The notes: generated from the letters alone by a model not told the origin. 64,000 nucleotides of DNA from Bacteroidaceae bacterium (GCA_017534535.1 JAFXVZ010000002.1:1-64000), one strand, 5' to 3'. Shown: positions 1 through 9,414, counted from the stretch's first letter. Program-made: numbers and translations.

Positions 1-30
1 CCTGAGCCAGGATCAAACTCTTCATTGTAA
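1..30 (-). rRNA. 16S rRNA, 5' end only
   Basis: The complement of the first bases reads AGAGTTTGATCCTGGCTCAG, the universal 5' end of 16S rRNA (the 27F primer site). The gene runs off the left edge, so only about the first 25-30 nt are present and the exact mature 5' end cannot be set. Transcription is leftwards, from the promoters at 262-416. Confidence 0.97.
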
Positions 31-261
31 AAAAAATATCTCTGATAACCCCAAAACAGGGGAATATCTGCTTCAATCGTCAGGATGCACCGTATTCAAA
101 TCAAATTGAAACTTGACGGTTCACATAAACTGTAATATGTACAAACCTTATCTTCAGACCAACCCGACACCATAAAAAAGAACGGTGCCGGACGCTGCCT
201 GTCCTCTTGTCCATCAATCATTCATAGAACTCTCCGTCCCCAAAAAGAGGGAAAGCGGTTA

Positions 262-292
262 CAAAGGTATAACAAATTATTGAAACCACCAA
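262..292 (-). promoter_or_regulatory. Proximal rRNA promoter (P2)
   Basis: On the minus strand a -7 box TACCTTTG (plus-strand CAAAGGTA, 262-269) lies 20 bp from a TTG -33 box (290-292). This spacing matches the Bacteroidetes sigma-ABfr consensus. It would give a leader of about 225 nt before the mature 16S rRNA. Confidence 0.7.
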
Positions 293-384
293 GGAAAAAT
301 CCAAAATTTTTACAATTATTTTCTCGTTACCCTTTTTGTCACCATTTCTCTCAAGGAACACACCATCGTTTTCGAAAGCGGGTG

Positions 385-416
385 CAAAGGTACGCACTTT
401 TCCTTTACCCACCAAA
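385..416 (-). promoter_or_regulatory. Distal rRNA promoter (P1)
   Basis: A second minus-strand -7 box TACCTTTG (plus-strand CAAAGGTA, 385-392) with a TTTG -33 box at 413-416, again 20 bp apart. The two promoters carry the same octamer about 123 bp apart, a tandem layout usual for rRNA operons. The 30-260 stretch between P2 and the 16S end holds only the leader. Confidence 0.7.
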
Positions 417-515
417 TCTTTTGAAGAAAATTTTCAAACATTTTTTCACACCATATTATATATATAGAAGAGTGCTCGTCTTTTCACACATGCAAGAAGA
501 AATATTACGTCTTTC

Positions 516-546
516 TTGACAAATATATCGAAAAGCACTATATTTG
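516..546 (+). promoter_or_regulatory. Promoter of the ESS-family symporter gene
   Basis: -33 TTGAC at 516-520 and -7 TATATTTG at 539-546, 20 bp apart. Because the in-frame TTG at 516 is part of the -33 box, it cannot be the translation start; this supports the ATG at 567. Confidence 0.75.
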
Positions 547-566
547 CACAAACAAACAAAACTAAG

Positions 567-1883
567 ATGAACGAATTCACTCCTTGGACACTGTTTACCG
601 ATGTTGGTATCATCTCCTTAATGCTGCTTCTTAGCAAGCTTATCAGGGTAAAGTTTGCTTTGGCCCAGCGCTATTTCATTCCCCCAAGCCTTATGGCAGG
701 GTTTATGGGGCTGGCATTTGGCCCAGGCGGAATGGGCTGGCTACCTTTGTCGAACAACATGGGAACCTATGCAAGCATCCTTATCGCCTTCATCTTCGGA
801 TGTCTGCCCTTTGCTTCAGAAACCAAAAAGCAGGAAACGGGCAACCGTGTCAAGCGCATGTGGATTTATTCCCAAACGGGTATGCTTTGGCAATGGGCAT
901 TTGGAGCTTTGGTTGGCATCGGCATTCTGAGCGTGTTTTGGCCTGTTGAATCCTACTTCGGACTCTCTCTTCCCAGTGGCTTTTGTGGAGGTCACGGAAC
1001 AGCAGCTGCCATAGGACAAGCTTTCAACAAGATGGGAGGAGAAGACATGATGACATTAGCAATGACCTGTGCCACTGTTGGTATCCTCTGTTCCGTGTTC
1101 ATCGGCTTAGCGCTCATCAAATGGGGTACCAAGAAAGGCTATACCTCGTTCCTCACCACCTTCGAGGAACTGCCCCATGAGCTTCGTACCGGATTGCTGC
1201 CTGTAGAGAAACGCCAGAGCATGGGTGAAGCCTCTACCTCTGCCATCTCCATAGATAGTTTGGCATTCAACCTCTCCATCATCGCCATGGTCGCTTTGGG
1301 AGGCTATAGTATCAGCAAAGGCGTTTCATACTTCATGCCACAGTTAGAGATGCCGGTTTTTAGTTGCGCCTTCGTCTTTGGTATCCTTATGCGCTTTATC
1401 TTTAAAAAGTCTGGAGCTTTGCACTACACCTCCCCACGTATCATTGGACACCTAAGCAGTGCTTTCACTGATTTCCTCGTAGCATTTGGTATCTCCGCCA
1501 TCAAATTGTCGGTAGTCATGAACTATTTCGTACCACTGAGTATCTTGTTAATCTGCGGCTTGACCTTCACCTTAATCTACGTATTAGTTGTTGGTAGGAA
1601 GCTGATGAAAGACGATTGTTGGTTAGAGAAGGCATTGTTCACATGGGGTTGGTTTACAGGTACAGTAGCTATGGGAATTGCTATGTTGCGTGTGGCTGAT
1701 CCTGAACAAAAGAGTCATTGTATGGAAGACTATGCCCTCGCCTACCTCTTCATTGCCCCAGTAGAAATATGTCTCATCACCTTTGCCCCTGTGGCCTTTG
1801 CCAATGGCTATGGCCTCCACTTCGGCCTCTTGGCACTCTTATTAGGGGCTTGCATCATGGTCTATGCGAAATGGAAGCTATGA
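567..1883 (+). CDS. Sodium/glutamate symporter family protein (GltS/ESS family)
   Basis: A polytopic inner-membrane protein of 438 aa, about the length of GltS (around 400 aa). It has some 11-12 hydrophobic segments, an early FIPPSLMAGFMGL stretch and the glycine-rich LPSGFCGGHGTAAAIGQAF segment typical of the ESS family, whose characterised members import glutamate with sodium. The start was set at the ATG at 567, since an upstream in-frame TTG at 516 falls in the promoter. The gene stands alone between the rRNA promoters and a convergent thioesterase, whose stop lies 10 bp away. The family call is firm; the substrate in this organism is not shown by the sequence. Confidence 0.85.
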   Translation: MNEFTPWTLFTDVGIISLMLLLSKLIRVKFALAQRYFIPPSLMAGFMGLAFGPGGMGWLPLSNNMGTYASILIAFIFGCLPFASETKKQETGNRVKRMWIYSQTGMLWQWAFGALVGIGILSVFWPVESYFGLSLPSGFCGGHGTAAAIGQAFNKMGGEDMMTLAMTCATVGILCSVFIGLALIKWGTKKGYTSFLTTFEELPHELRTGLLPVEKRQSMGEASTSAISIDSLAFNLSIIAMVALGGYSISKGVSYFMPQLEMPVFSCAFVFGILMRFIFKKSGALHYTSPRIIGHLSSAFTDFLVAFGISAIKLSVVMNYFVPLSILLICGLTFTLIYVLVVGRKLMKDDCWLEKALFTWGWFTGTVAMGIAMLRVADPEQKSHCMEDYALAYLFIAPVEICLITFAPVAFANGYGLHFGLLALLLGACIMVYAKWKL

Positions 1884-1893
1884 GCGTATTATC

Positions 1894-2328
1894 TCATTGA
1901 CGAATGTTGATCTGTTCAATTTCTGGTGTTTCTCCAAGAGAAATAGCTTTGCGATATCCCATGCCTGTCACATGGCAAATCAAGCGTCCCTCTTGATTTG
2001 TTACCTTAACTTCCACAGAGGGAATCTTGTGATGATTTGCCACCCAGACCGCCTCAGCCCTAAGGAAATCACCCTTTCGGGCACTCGACACGAACATAAT
2101 GCTGTTGTGAATACCAAAAGTTAGTTGACTTTGATAGTTCACCAAAGCAGCAATCGCCAAATCTGCCAATGTAAACAAGGCCCCACCTTGACATACATCT
2201 CCGCCATTCAAGTGACTTGTTGTCACTTTCATCTCTGCCACTGCATGTTTTTCATCCACTTCCGTAATTCTGCAACCCGCCATGACTGCAAACCTATCCG
2301 TACGATTCAATAATTCTCCTATTCCCAT
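1894..2328 (-). CDS. PaaI-type hotdog-fold thioesterase
   Basis: 144 aa, the usual length of a single-domain hotdog thioesterase. The segment HLNGGDVCQGGALFTLADLA (about residues 39-58) is the PaaI-family active-site helix region, with the HxNGG turn and the downstream acidic residue. Such enzymes hydrolyse acyl-CoA thioesters, often aromatic or damaged CoA esters; the exact substrate is not predictable. A minus-strand -7 box TACCTTTG (plus 2355-2362) sits 27 bp upstream of the ATG, so it is a single-gene transcript. It is convergent with the symporter gene. Confidence 0.88.
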   Translation of the reverse strand: MGIGELLNRTDRFAVMAGCRITEVDEKHAVAEMKVTTSHLNGGDVCQGGALFTLADLAIAALVNYQSQLTFGIHNSIMFVSSARKGDFLRAEAVWVANHHKIPSVEVKVTNQEGRLICHVTGMGYRKAISLGETPEIEQINIRQ

Positions 2329-2670
2329 TGTTGCATTCTCATTTGTTTAGTGTGCAAAGGTACACATTTTTAGTGAAATAGAAAGTTGTTGCCAGTTTTT
2401 TGTTATTATCCTTTTTGCTCACCATTATTGCATTTTCATACTCATCCTTTTTTCCACACCTACTTTACATTTATCCCTCTTCAGTATCACATTATTCTCC
2501 TCATTTTGCTTCTCCTTTCAGTACAAAAAAGTGCTAATGCTTCCGCCCCTAGCTCAACTGAAATGAAAATGGTGCTCAAATCTAACAAGAACAGTTCTCA
2601 TGAGAAACCCACCAAAAGCAGCAGACTTGGCACACAACATTACATATAAAAAAGAGTGTTCCCTAAGTGC
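2329..2670. other. Intergenic stretch without a convincing gene
   Basis: About 340 bp between the thioesterase start and the cydB stop. It holds the thioesterase promoter (2355-2362) and a T/C-rich tract on the plus strand. Around 2593-2604 is a 12-bp palindrome TTCTCATGAGAA. ORFs here have no recognisable protein features or start signals. No clear cydB terminator with a U-run was seen. Confidence 0.5.
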
Positions 2671-3816
2671 CTAATATTTATGTTCATCTCGCTGCAACTC
2701 TTCGGGGTTGATAGGATGACTATCGATCTTGCGCCATGCGTAGAATATGTATACAAGTACGAAGGGCACGAGCAAAGAGACATAAAACATAGTGGTAAGT
2801 GTGAACTTACTACTACAGCTGTTCGCCAAAGTCAAAGAGCTCTGCAGGTCGGCTATACTAGGATAATAAGCGGTGTTATTATAGCCTGCTAAGAGCAGTA
2901 AGGCTGTAACGGTAAGCACCGTTCCTGTACCTGCGAGCCAAATACCACGACGGAAATTAGGTTTCATAAGTGTCATAAAGATACCACATAACACCAGTAT
3001 AACGCCAATAAGCATCATAATGGTCACCAGTGGCAATGCCTTGAGGTTATGCAGGTATTTAAAGGTCTCCATAGAAACCACACCTGTATTAGGGTCCACA
3101 GCAAAGCCCTCCATAATGAACAGATGTGCCAACCAAGTGAGGAAGAATGCTAAGAAAAAGATGGTATCGAAGCCCATACTCTTGCGAGATCGACGTTGCA
3201 GACTGTTGTCATCGATATTGTTCACAAAATATAGCTCTCCCAGAATGCGAGCAAGGAACAGTACTGCCAACCCCAAAATGACATTGAAAATGTTCAGGCA
3301 GGCATCCAAACCACCAGAGGCATTGCCCCAATAACTAATGACAGGAGCCATAGTATCAGTAATATTGCCCTTATCGACGTAGAAGTTGGAGCCTGTAAAG
3401 AATGTGGAAATAGCTGCACCTAAGAGAATGGGAGCCAATATACCGTTTATAATCAAGAACCAACGATAAGTCTCCTTTCCGAGCAGGTTGCCAAGCTTAG
3501 ACTGGAACTCATAGCTCACAGCCTGAACTACGAAAGTAAACAATAACAACATCCACACCCAATAGGCACCTCCAAAACTAGTACTGTAGAATAACGGGAA
3601 TGATGCGAAGAATGCACCACCGAACGTAACGAGTGTGGTGAAAGTAAATTCCCACTTACGCCCCGTAGAATTAATCATCATCTGTCGCTGTGTTTCGTCC
3701 TTCGGAAGGTTCAACAACAACGAGTTGCCTCCTTGCACAAAAAGCAGGAAGACGAGGAGTCCGCCAAGAAGTGATACGACGAACCACCAATAATTTTGAA
3801 GAAATATATAATCCAT
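2671..3816 (-). CDS. cydB: Cytochrome bd ubiquinol oxidase subunit II
   Basis: 381 aa, matching the CydB family. The protein starts with the typical first helix (FLQNYWWFVVSLLGGLLVFL followed by a QGG motif) and has eight to nine hydrophobic segments. It is the second subunit of the bd-type quinol oxidase, which reduces oxygen at very low concentration in the inner membrane and protects anaerobes from oxygen. It follows cydA on the same strand, 159 nt downstream, with the gap filled by GC-rich hairpins rather than a new promoter box. Part of the DUF4492-cydA-cydB operon. Confidence 0.95.
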   Translation of the reverse strand: MDYIFLQNYWWFVVSLLGGLLVFLLFVQGGNSLLLNLPKDETQRQMMINSTGRKWEFTFTTLVTFGGAFFASFPLFYSTSFGGAYWVWMLLLFTFVVQAVSYEFQSKLGNLLGKETYRWFLIINGILAPILLGAAISTFFTGSNFYVDKGNITDTMAPVISYWGNASGGLDACLNIFNVILGLAVLFLARILGELYFVNNIDDNSLQRRSRKSMGFDTIFFLAFFLTWLAHLFIMEGFAVDPNTGVVSMETFKYLHNLKALPLVTIMMLIGVILVLCGIFMTLMKPNFRRGIWLAGTGTVLTVTALLLLAGYNNTAYYPSIADLQSSLTLANSCSSKFTLTTMFYVSLLVPFVLVYIFYAWRKIDSHPINPEELQRDEHKY

Positions 3817-3845
3817 AATTGTATTTTTGTTAAATGAAAATTAAA

Positions 3846-3912
3846 CTTCCCTACCATTCGGGCATCCCTTCTAACAGAGAAGGGGAATTATATGGGGGCT
3901 ACTTACCCCCTG
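3846..3912. repeat. GC-rich hairpin repeat between cydA and cydB
   Basis: 3846-3888 reads CCCTACCATTCGGGCATCCC, then TTCTAACAGAGAAGGGG; a related block lies at 41485-41527 with the same CGGGCA core and flanking CCC/GGG arms. It is followed by a GGGGG...CCCCC hairpin (3894-3912) and a GCCCC...GGGGC one (3939-3952). Lies between two genes of one operon, so it may shape mRNA stability rather than end transcription. Confidence 0.55.
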
Positions 3913-3975
3913 GTGTTGCCCAAAGCTGGTATCTTTTGCCCCCACGGGGCGATGATAATATTCATTATTCGCTAT

Positions 3976-5535
3976 TCATTGTTCATTATTAAACTCAGGT
4001 CCTTTCTTTATTGCCTTCAGCATGATGCCAATTTCTGCAATCAGCAAGATGGAGAAGAGGGTCAGGAAGATAAAGAAAGTGAGTTGTACGCTACCAACAG
4101 AAACCTGCGAGATTGCCACATTTGTAGGCATCATATCTTGAATCACCCAGGGCTGACGACCGACCTCCGCCACAGCCCAGCCTGCCTGACTTGCCAGGTA
4201 ACCCAATGGAATGGTAAGGATAGCCACCCAGTGAATCCATTTCATCTTTGTGATGTCTTTCTTGTAAACCAAATAGAGCACCAACATGAAGAACAAGATG
4301 AAATATCCACCCAGCATTACCATGATGCGGAACATATAAAACGTCAGCGCCACAGGAGGCACCACATCGTTCACTTCTTTGATATGTCCATAGCCAAAGT
4401 AAGGCATATTCTCACGCATAATGCCTGCCTGCACCTTCGCCTCATCATCGTTGCCCTCGGAACGAGCCTGTCTATAAGCAGCAAAAGCGGCTATCGCCTG
4501 CTTGCCTTTGGCAATCTTTTCTTCCACAGAAAGAGCGGTTGTACCATCTTTTAGTTGATAACCACCATCAAGCAAGTCATTGATACCTGGCACAAAAGAG
4601 TTAATATCTCTATCTGCTAAAAGTGACAACATATACGGAATCTTAATCTCAAACAGATAAGGTTCAACACCATCCTGTGGCGTCTTTTTTGCAGGATTAA
4701 GCAAAGCAATAGCGGTCAGTCCTGCCCCACTCTCTCCCTTATACAAACCTTCCATGGCTGCCAGTTTCATTGGCTGATGCTGAGCCACCTGATGACCAGA
4801 CTCATCGCCAGTAAGAGCCACCAAAACAGCACCGACGAAACCAACAATAGCACCCACCTTGATGCTTGCCAACGCAAATTTCTTTTGGCGACCCTTCAAC
4901 AGGTACCAACAACTAACACCTATAACGAAGATGCCACCTAATACCCATGCAGAGGTAACCGTATGGAAGAACTTGCTAACGGCAAAGGGCGAAAGTGCCA
5001 CTTCCGAAAAGCTGATCATTTCATTGCGGGCAGTGTCGGCATTGAACTCCATTCCCACAGGATGCTGCATCCATGAGTTAGCGACCAAAATCCACCAAGC
5101 AGAGATCGTAGCACCCAGGCCTGTAAGCCAAGTAGAAGCCAGATGGAAGCCTTTGCTCACCTTCTCCCAACCAAAGAACATCACCGCCACAAAGGTGCTC
5201 TCCATAAAAAAAGCCACGATGCCCTCGATAGCCAATGGGGCACCGAAGATGTCACCCACAAACCAACTGTAATTGCTCCAGTTGGTACCGAACTCAAACT
5301 CCAAGATTAAACCGGTGGCAATACCCACAGCAAAGTTGATGCCAAACAGCTTCATCCAAAACTTGGCGGTGCGTTGCCAAAACTCATCGCCAGAACGATA
5401 GTAAAGGGTCTCCATAATACCCATTACCACAGCTATGCCTAAAGTTAATGGGACGAACATCCAATGATAGATAGCCGTCAAGGCGAATTGCGCTCGTGAC
5501 CAATCAATCAACGAAGAGTCAATGTTTTCAATCAT
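3976..5535 (-). CDS. cydA: Cytochrome bd ubiquinol oxidase subunit I
   Basis: 519 aa, typical for CydA. Seen features: the N-terminal YHWMFVPLTLGIAVVMG helix with the haem-ligand histidine, the LAIEGIVAFFMES segment with the conserved glutamate, and GRQPWVIQDMMPT near the C-terminus, all hallmarks of the quinol-oxidising haem b558/b595/d subunit. The extreme C-terminus (FNNEQ) is encoded by an array of AATAATGAA-like words that continues past the stop, so the last residues seem to come from repeat sequence. Follows the DUF4492 gene by 13 nt and precedes cydB. Confidence 0.96.
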   Translation of the reverse strand: MIENIDSSLIDWSRAQFALTAIYHWMFVPLTLGIAVVMGIMETLYYRSGDEFWQRTAKFWMKLFGINFAVGIATGLILEFEFGTNWSNYSWFVGDIFGAPLAIEGIVAFFMESTFVAVMFFGWEKVSKGFHLASTWLTGLGATISAWWILVANSWMQHPVGMEFNADTARNEMISFSEVALSPFAVSKFFHTVTSAWVLGGIFVIGVSCWYLLKGRQKKFALASIKVGAIVGFVGAVLVALTGDESGHQVAQHQPMKLAAMEGLYKGESGAGLTAIALLNPAKKTPQDGVEPYLFEIKIPYMLSLLADRDINSFVPGINDLLDGGYQLKDGTTALSVEEKIAKGKQAIAAFAAYRQARSEGNDDEAKVQAGIMRENMPYFGYGHIKEVNDVVPPVALTFYMFRIMVMLGGYFILFFMLVLYLVYKKDITKMKWIHWVAILTIPLGYLASQAGWAVAEVGRQPWVIQDMMPTNVAISQVSVGSVQLTFFIFLTLFSILLIAEIGIMLKAIKKGPEFNNEQ

Positions 5536-5548
5536 AATATTTCAAAAT

Positions 5549-5773
5549 TTAAGGTATTCTGTTAATGATTTGTGAACTAACATAGTCATCCTTTTGGTTC
5601 TCGTCATCCGTCACTGTATTGAGAAAATTAGGGAAGAAAAAGACACGAAGGATACAAAATATGATGAAGAGTTTGATGAGTATCAACAGCCAAAGTGTCT
5701 TGCCGATGGTCATATTCTTGAAGCCATCCACATAAAATCCCCATATTTTTGTCACCACGTTCTTCATACGCAT
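5549..5773 (-). CDS. DUF4492 small membrane protein upstream of cydA
   Basis: 74 aa from the ATG at 5773; the frame stays open 19 codons further, but that extension includes a likely -7 box (plus CTAAGATA, 5799-5806). The sequence begins MRMKNVVTKIWGFYVDGFKNM, with one hydrophobic segment (TLWLLILIKLFIIFCILRVF) and a charged tail. Small proteins of this kind (DUF4492) sit immediately before cydA across Bacteroidetes and could help assemble or stabilise the bd oxidase, as CydX does in enterobacteria; that role is inferred from position only. Confidence 0.8.
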   Translation of the reverse strand: MRMKNVVTKIWGFYVDGFKNMTIGKTLWLLILIKLFIIFCILRVFFFPNFLNTVTDDENQKDDYVSSQIINRIP

Positions 5774-5890
5774 AATATATAAATAGGTATTGACCCGACT
5801 AAGATACGGAGTTTTTTTTATATTCAACACGATTTGTCGATAAATTTTGCATGTTAGTCGATTTTTGTTGCAAAGAGTATGGTGTTAGCA

Positions 5891-5898
5891 TAATTTTG
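5891..5898 (+). promoter_or_regulatory. -7 box of the efflux operon
   Basis: TAATTTTG at 5891-5898 followed by CA, about 41 bp before the ATG of the TolC-type gene. A TTG-containing stretch (5867-5872) lies upstream at suitable distance. Divergent from the DUF4492-cydAB promoter. Confidence 0.6.
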
Positions 5899-5938
5899 CA
5901 TCATGAAATTAATAACGAAAACATAAAATTTCAGAGAT

Positions 5939-7351
5939 ATGAAGACAAAAAGTATTTTAGGAATGACAGTTTTCTGCATGATGTGTGCAACGAGCCTGTT
6001 CGCACAAAGTGAAGGCATCGCTCCACGCCAGGAAGCATGGTCAACAGACACAATGAGAGTGGCAAGCATACAGCCCGACCAATGGACTCTACAGGATTGC
6101 ATAGACTACGCTTTGCAACAGAACATCACAATCCAGCAGAACCGCTTACAGGCAGTGAGTGCTGAGATCGATGTTCAGAATGCCAAGGCAGACTTCCTGC
6201 CAAGCGTATCTGCTAGCGTGAGTCAGAATGTAAGTTATCGCCCAAACGCACAAACTACCATGATGGTGATGGGCTCTGAAGTGAAGACCTCCAACAACAA
6301 GACATCCTACAACGGAAATTACGGATTAAGTGCGAATTGGACAGTTTTCAATGGAAAAAGAATAAATACACTGAAGCAACAGAAACTGAACAGTGAAGCA
6401 GCTGACTTGGATGTTGCACAAAGCGAGAACAACATTATTCAGCAAATTACGCAGGTCTATATTCAGATTCTGTATGCTGCCGAGTCTATTAAAGTGAACG
6501 AGGCAAACTTAGCAGTCAGCGAAGCCAATGCCGAGCGTGGTAAGCAATTGTTTGAGGCCGGTAGTTCCTCAAAGGCTGATTACGCTCAATTGGCATCACA
6601 AGTAAGTCAGGACAGATATCAGTTGGTGAATTCAGAGGCTCAACTTCAGAACTACAAGTTGCAACTGAAGCAATTGTTGGAAATTGAGGGAGAGGAAGAG
6701 ATGAACCTCTACCTGCCGACACTGAACGATGAGGATGTGTTGATTCCTCTGCCATCTAAAACGGACGTTTATAATGCAGCGTTGGAACTGCGCCCTGAAA
6801 TCAAGAGCAGTAAGTTGGATGTTGAAGCAGCAGATTTAAACATCAAGGTTGCTAAGGCTGGATATCTACCTACTATAAGCATGAATGGCAATATCAATAG
6901 TAACAACATGAATGGATCTGGCAAGGGCTTCAGCACACAGATTAGCGACAACTGGAGCAACTCTATCGGTGTGAGCGTTAGCATTCCTATTTATGACAAA
7001 CGTCAAACCAAGAGTCAGATTCAGAAGGCTCGCATACAAAAGCAGAACTCAGAGCTGAGTTTGCAGAGCCAGCAGAAGACCTTGTATAGTAACATCGAGG
7101 GATTGTGGCTCGATGCTAACACAGCACAACAACAATATATAGCAGCCAAGGATCAACTGAACAGTGCACAGACAAGTTTCGACTTGGTGCAAGAGCAGTT
7201 TAACTTGGGCATGAAGAATACGGTAGAGCTATTGCGTGAACAGACTACGCTTTTGAGTGCCCAGAACACATTGCTGCAGGCCAAATATATGGCAATTATG
7301 AATCAGCAGTTACTGAGGTTCTACGGAGGAGAATCAATCATGATTGATTGA
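5939..7351 (+). CDS. TolC-family outer-membrane efflux protein
   Basis: 470 aa with a signal peptide (MKTKSILGMTVFCMMCATSLFAQ). The first mature helix carries WTLQDCIDYALQQNITIQQNRL, the classic start of an OEP repeat, and the second half repeats the pattern with long coiled coils (IQQITQVYIQILYAAESIKV; LRPEIKSSKLDVEAADLNIK). It would form the trimeric outer-membrane duct for the MacA/MacB-like pump encoded next. First gene of a six-gene operon that ends with its own two-component system. The stop codon lies in ATTGATTGAGAATTGAG, one of the short-word arrays of this genome. Confidence 0.93.
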   Translation: MKTKSILGMTVFCMMCATSLFAQSEGIAPRQEAWSTDTMRVASIQPDQWTLQDCIDYALQQNITIQQNRLQAVSAEIDVQNAKADFLPSVSASVSQNVSYRPNAQTTMMVMGSEVKTSNNKTSYNGNYGLSANWTVFNGKRINTLKQQKLNSEAADLDVAQSENNIIQQITQVYIQILYAAESIKVNEANLAVSEANAERGKQLFEAGSSSKADYAQLASQVSQDRYQLVNSEAQLQNYKLQLKQLLEIEGEEEMNLYLPTLNDEDVLIPLPSKTDVYNAALELRPEIKSSKLDVEAADLNIKVAKAGYLPTISMNGNINSNNMNGSGKGFSTQISDNWSNSIGVSVSIPIYDKRQTKSQIQKARIQKQNSELSLQSQQKTLYSNIEGLWLDANTAQQQYIAAKDQLNSAQTSFDLVQEQFNLGMKNTVELLREQTTLLSAQNTLLQAKYMAIMNQQLLRFYGGESIMID

Positions 7352-7437
7352 GAATTGAGAAATAATTTCGTGTTTATAAGATCAAATCTTAGTTCCTTAT
7401 GAAAATTGAACATTGATAATAATAAAATAGTAAAGAT

Positions 7438-8607
7438 ATGAAAAAGAAGACAATTATTTGGATAGCAGTTGCAGTTGTTGCATTGCTAATCATTGGTTCC
7501 TGGCTCTTCGGTGGGCAATCTGACACGCTGAAAATGAATGTGGTAACAGCTCCAGCAACCAGAGGAAATGTTTCTGAGTCTATCAGTGCAACAGGCACCA
7601 TTGAGCCTGTAACACAGGTGGAAGTTGGTACACAGGTCAGTGGTATCATCGACCGCATCTATGTAGATTATAACTCAGTGGTAAAGAAAGGTGAGTTAAT
7701 CGCAGAAATGGATAAGGTTACCCTAATGAGCGACCTAAACTCTTCACAAGCTAATTACAACGGTTCAAAAGCAAGCTTTGAGTATCAAGAGAAGCTTTAT
7801 AACCGCAACAAGCTTTTGCATGACAAGCAGCTTATCAGCGACCAAGAGTATGACCAGAGCCTGTATAATTACGAAAACGCTAAAGCTCAGTTCGCACAAA
7901 GCACTGCTAATCTGGCAAAGGCACAGCGTAATCTTTCCTATGCTACCATCTACTCTCCTATCGATGGCGTGGTAATCAATAAGGCTGTAGAAGAAGGCCA
8001 AACAGTAGCGGCAGGCTTCAACACCCCTACCCTGTTCAATATTGCAGCAGACCTGACTCAGATGCGCGTTATAGCTGATGTAGATGAAGCTGACATAGGC
8101 GGCATAGTAGAAGGACTTCGTGCAACTTTCACTGTAGATGCATATCCTGATGAGACTTTCGAGGGTACTGTTGTTCAAGTTCGTTTAGGAGAGAAGAGCA
8201 GTTCTACCACCAGCAGTTCTGTGGTAACCTATGAGGTGGTGATCAATGCGCCAAACAACGACCTGAAACTGAAGCCAAGACTGACAGCTACTGTTACCAT
8301 CTACAAACAGGAAAAAAGCAATGTGATAGTGGTTCCAAGCCGTGCACTCCGCTTTAAACCGACTCCAGAGATGGGTGCCACCCAAATCAATGATGTAGAT
8401 GCTCCTCAAAAAGTGTGGACGAAGGAAGGTACCGTTTATACCGCACATGCAGTAAAAGCTGGACTGACCGGCAATAATGTGACCGAGGTAGAAGGTATCA
8501 GTGAAGGCACAGAAGTAGTGGTGGATGCCACTTCCACCTTCCGTGAGAATGGTATGATGAATCGTATGGGTCCTGGCGGCGGTCCTGGTCCTGGCGGTCC
8601 AATGTAA
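7438..8607 (+). CDS. MacA-type periplasmic adaptor (HlyD/RND family)
   Basis: 389 aa. One N-terminal anchor helix (IIWIAVAVVALLIIGSWLFG), then the biotinyl-lipoyl barrel half GTIEPVTQVEVGTQVSGIID, a coiled-coil hairpin (about residues 100-160), the second lipoyl half YSPIDGVVINKAVEEGQTV, and a beta-barrel domain. It bridges the ABC transporter in the inner membrane and the TolC-like duct. The C-terminus ends in an unusual glycine/proline-rich tail (MGPGGGPGPGGPM). It is 86 nt after the duct gene and 48 nt before the ATPase gene; the latter gap is filled with AATTGACAATT-type words. Confidence 0.92.
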   Translation: MKKKTIIWIAVAVVALLIIGSWLFGGQSDTLKMNVVTAPATRGNVSESISATGTIEPVTQVEVGTQVSGIIDRIYVDYNSVVKKGELIAEMDKVTLMSDLNSSQANYNGSKASFEYQEKLYNRNKLLHDKQLISDQEYDQSLYNYENAKAQFAQSTANLAKAQRNLSYATIYSPIDGVVINKAVEEGQTVAAGFNTPTLFNIAADLTQMRVIADVDEADIGGIVEGLRATFTVDAYPDETFEGTVVQVRLGEKSSSTTSSSVVTYEVVINAPNNDLKLKPRLTATVTIYKQEKSNVIVVPSRALRFKPTPEMGATQINDVDAPQKVWTKEGTVYTAHAVKAGLTGNNVTEVEGISEGTEVVVDATSTFRENGMMNRMGPGGGPGPGGPM

Positions 8608-8655
8608 ACAAATTGACAATTTATAATTAAAAATTGACAATTAAAGGATTGTGTT

Positions 8656-9402
8656 ATGAGCAAACCAGTTATAGAATTGCAAAACGTAAAGCGCAAGTTC
8701 ATCGTAGGAGATGAAGTAGTGAAGGCCTTGCGAGGCGTGAGCTTCACCATCAACGAGGGTGAGTTTGTGACTATCATGGGTACATCAGGTTCTGGCAAGT
8801 CAACATTACTGAACACCTTAGGTTGCCTTGACACCCCAACCAGTGGCGAGTACATACTCGATGGAACACCTGTGAGAATGATGTCGAGAAACCAACGTGC
8901 CATCCTGCGCAACCGCAAGATCGGGTTTGTGTTCCAGAACTACAACCTGCTTGCCAAGACTACGGCAGTAGAGAATGTTGAGCTGCCTCTGATGTACAAC
9001 GCATCTGTATCAGCATCAGAGCGCCGCCGTCGTGCCATCGAGGCATTGAAAGCTGTGGGTTTAGGCGATCGTCTTGAACATAAGTCAAACCAGATGTCTG
9101 GTGGTCAGATGCAGCGTGTAGCCATCGCACGTGCTTTGGTTAACAATCCAGCCGTAATCCTAGCCGATGAGGCAACAGGTAACCTGGATACACGTACTTC
9201 ATTCGAAATATTGGTACTCTTCCAGAAACTCCATGCCGAAGGTCGCACCATTATTTTTGTGACTCATAATCCTGAGATTGCACAATACAGCAGTCGTACC
9301 ATTACCCTGCGAGATGGCAAGATCAAGGATGATGTTTTGAATAATAATATTTTAAATGCAGCTGAGACATTGGCTTCATTGCCAATACCAGAAGATGTAT
9401 AA
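8656..9402 (+). CDS. MacB-type ABC transporter ATP-binding protein
   Basis: 248 aa single ATPase domain of the LolD/MacB/FtsE class. Walker [11 protein letters not shown]-loop FVFQNYNLL, signature [15 protein letters not shown] and Walker [12 protein letters not shown] followed by an H-loop VTHNPEIAQ are all intact. In E. coli MacB this domain is fused to the permease; here it is a separate gene 12 nt before the permease. It would drive mechanotransmission-type export through the adaptor and outer-membrane duct encoded upstream. Confidence 0.94.
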   Translation: MSKPVIELQNVKRKFIVGDEVVKALRGVSFTINEGEFVTIMGTSGSGKSTLLNTLGCLDTPTSGEYILDGTPVRMMSRNQRAILRNRKIGFVFQNYNLLAKTTAVENVELPLMYNASVSASERRRRAIEALKAVGLGDRLEHKSNQMSGGQMQRVAIARALVNNPAVILADEATGNLDTRTSFEILVLFQKLHAEGRTIIFVTHNPEIAQYSSRTITLRDGKIKDDVLNNNILNAAETLASLPIPEDV

Positions 9403-9414
9403 AACTTAAGCATT

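Noticed and set aside
2591..2607. Palindrome TTCTCATGAGAA as a terminator of cydB
   Set aside because: No U-run follows on the minus strand and the stem is short.
2386..2649. Open frame in the thioesterase-cydB gap
   Set aside because: Composition is unlike coding DNA (T/C runs, F/H/L-rich), with no promoter or partner.
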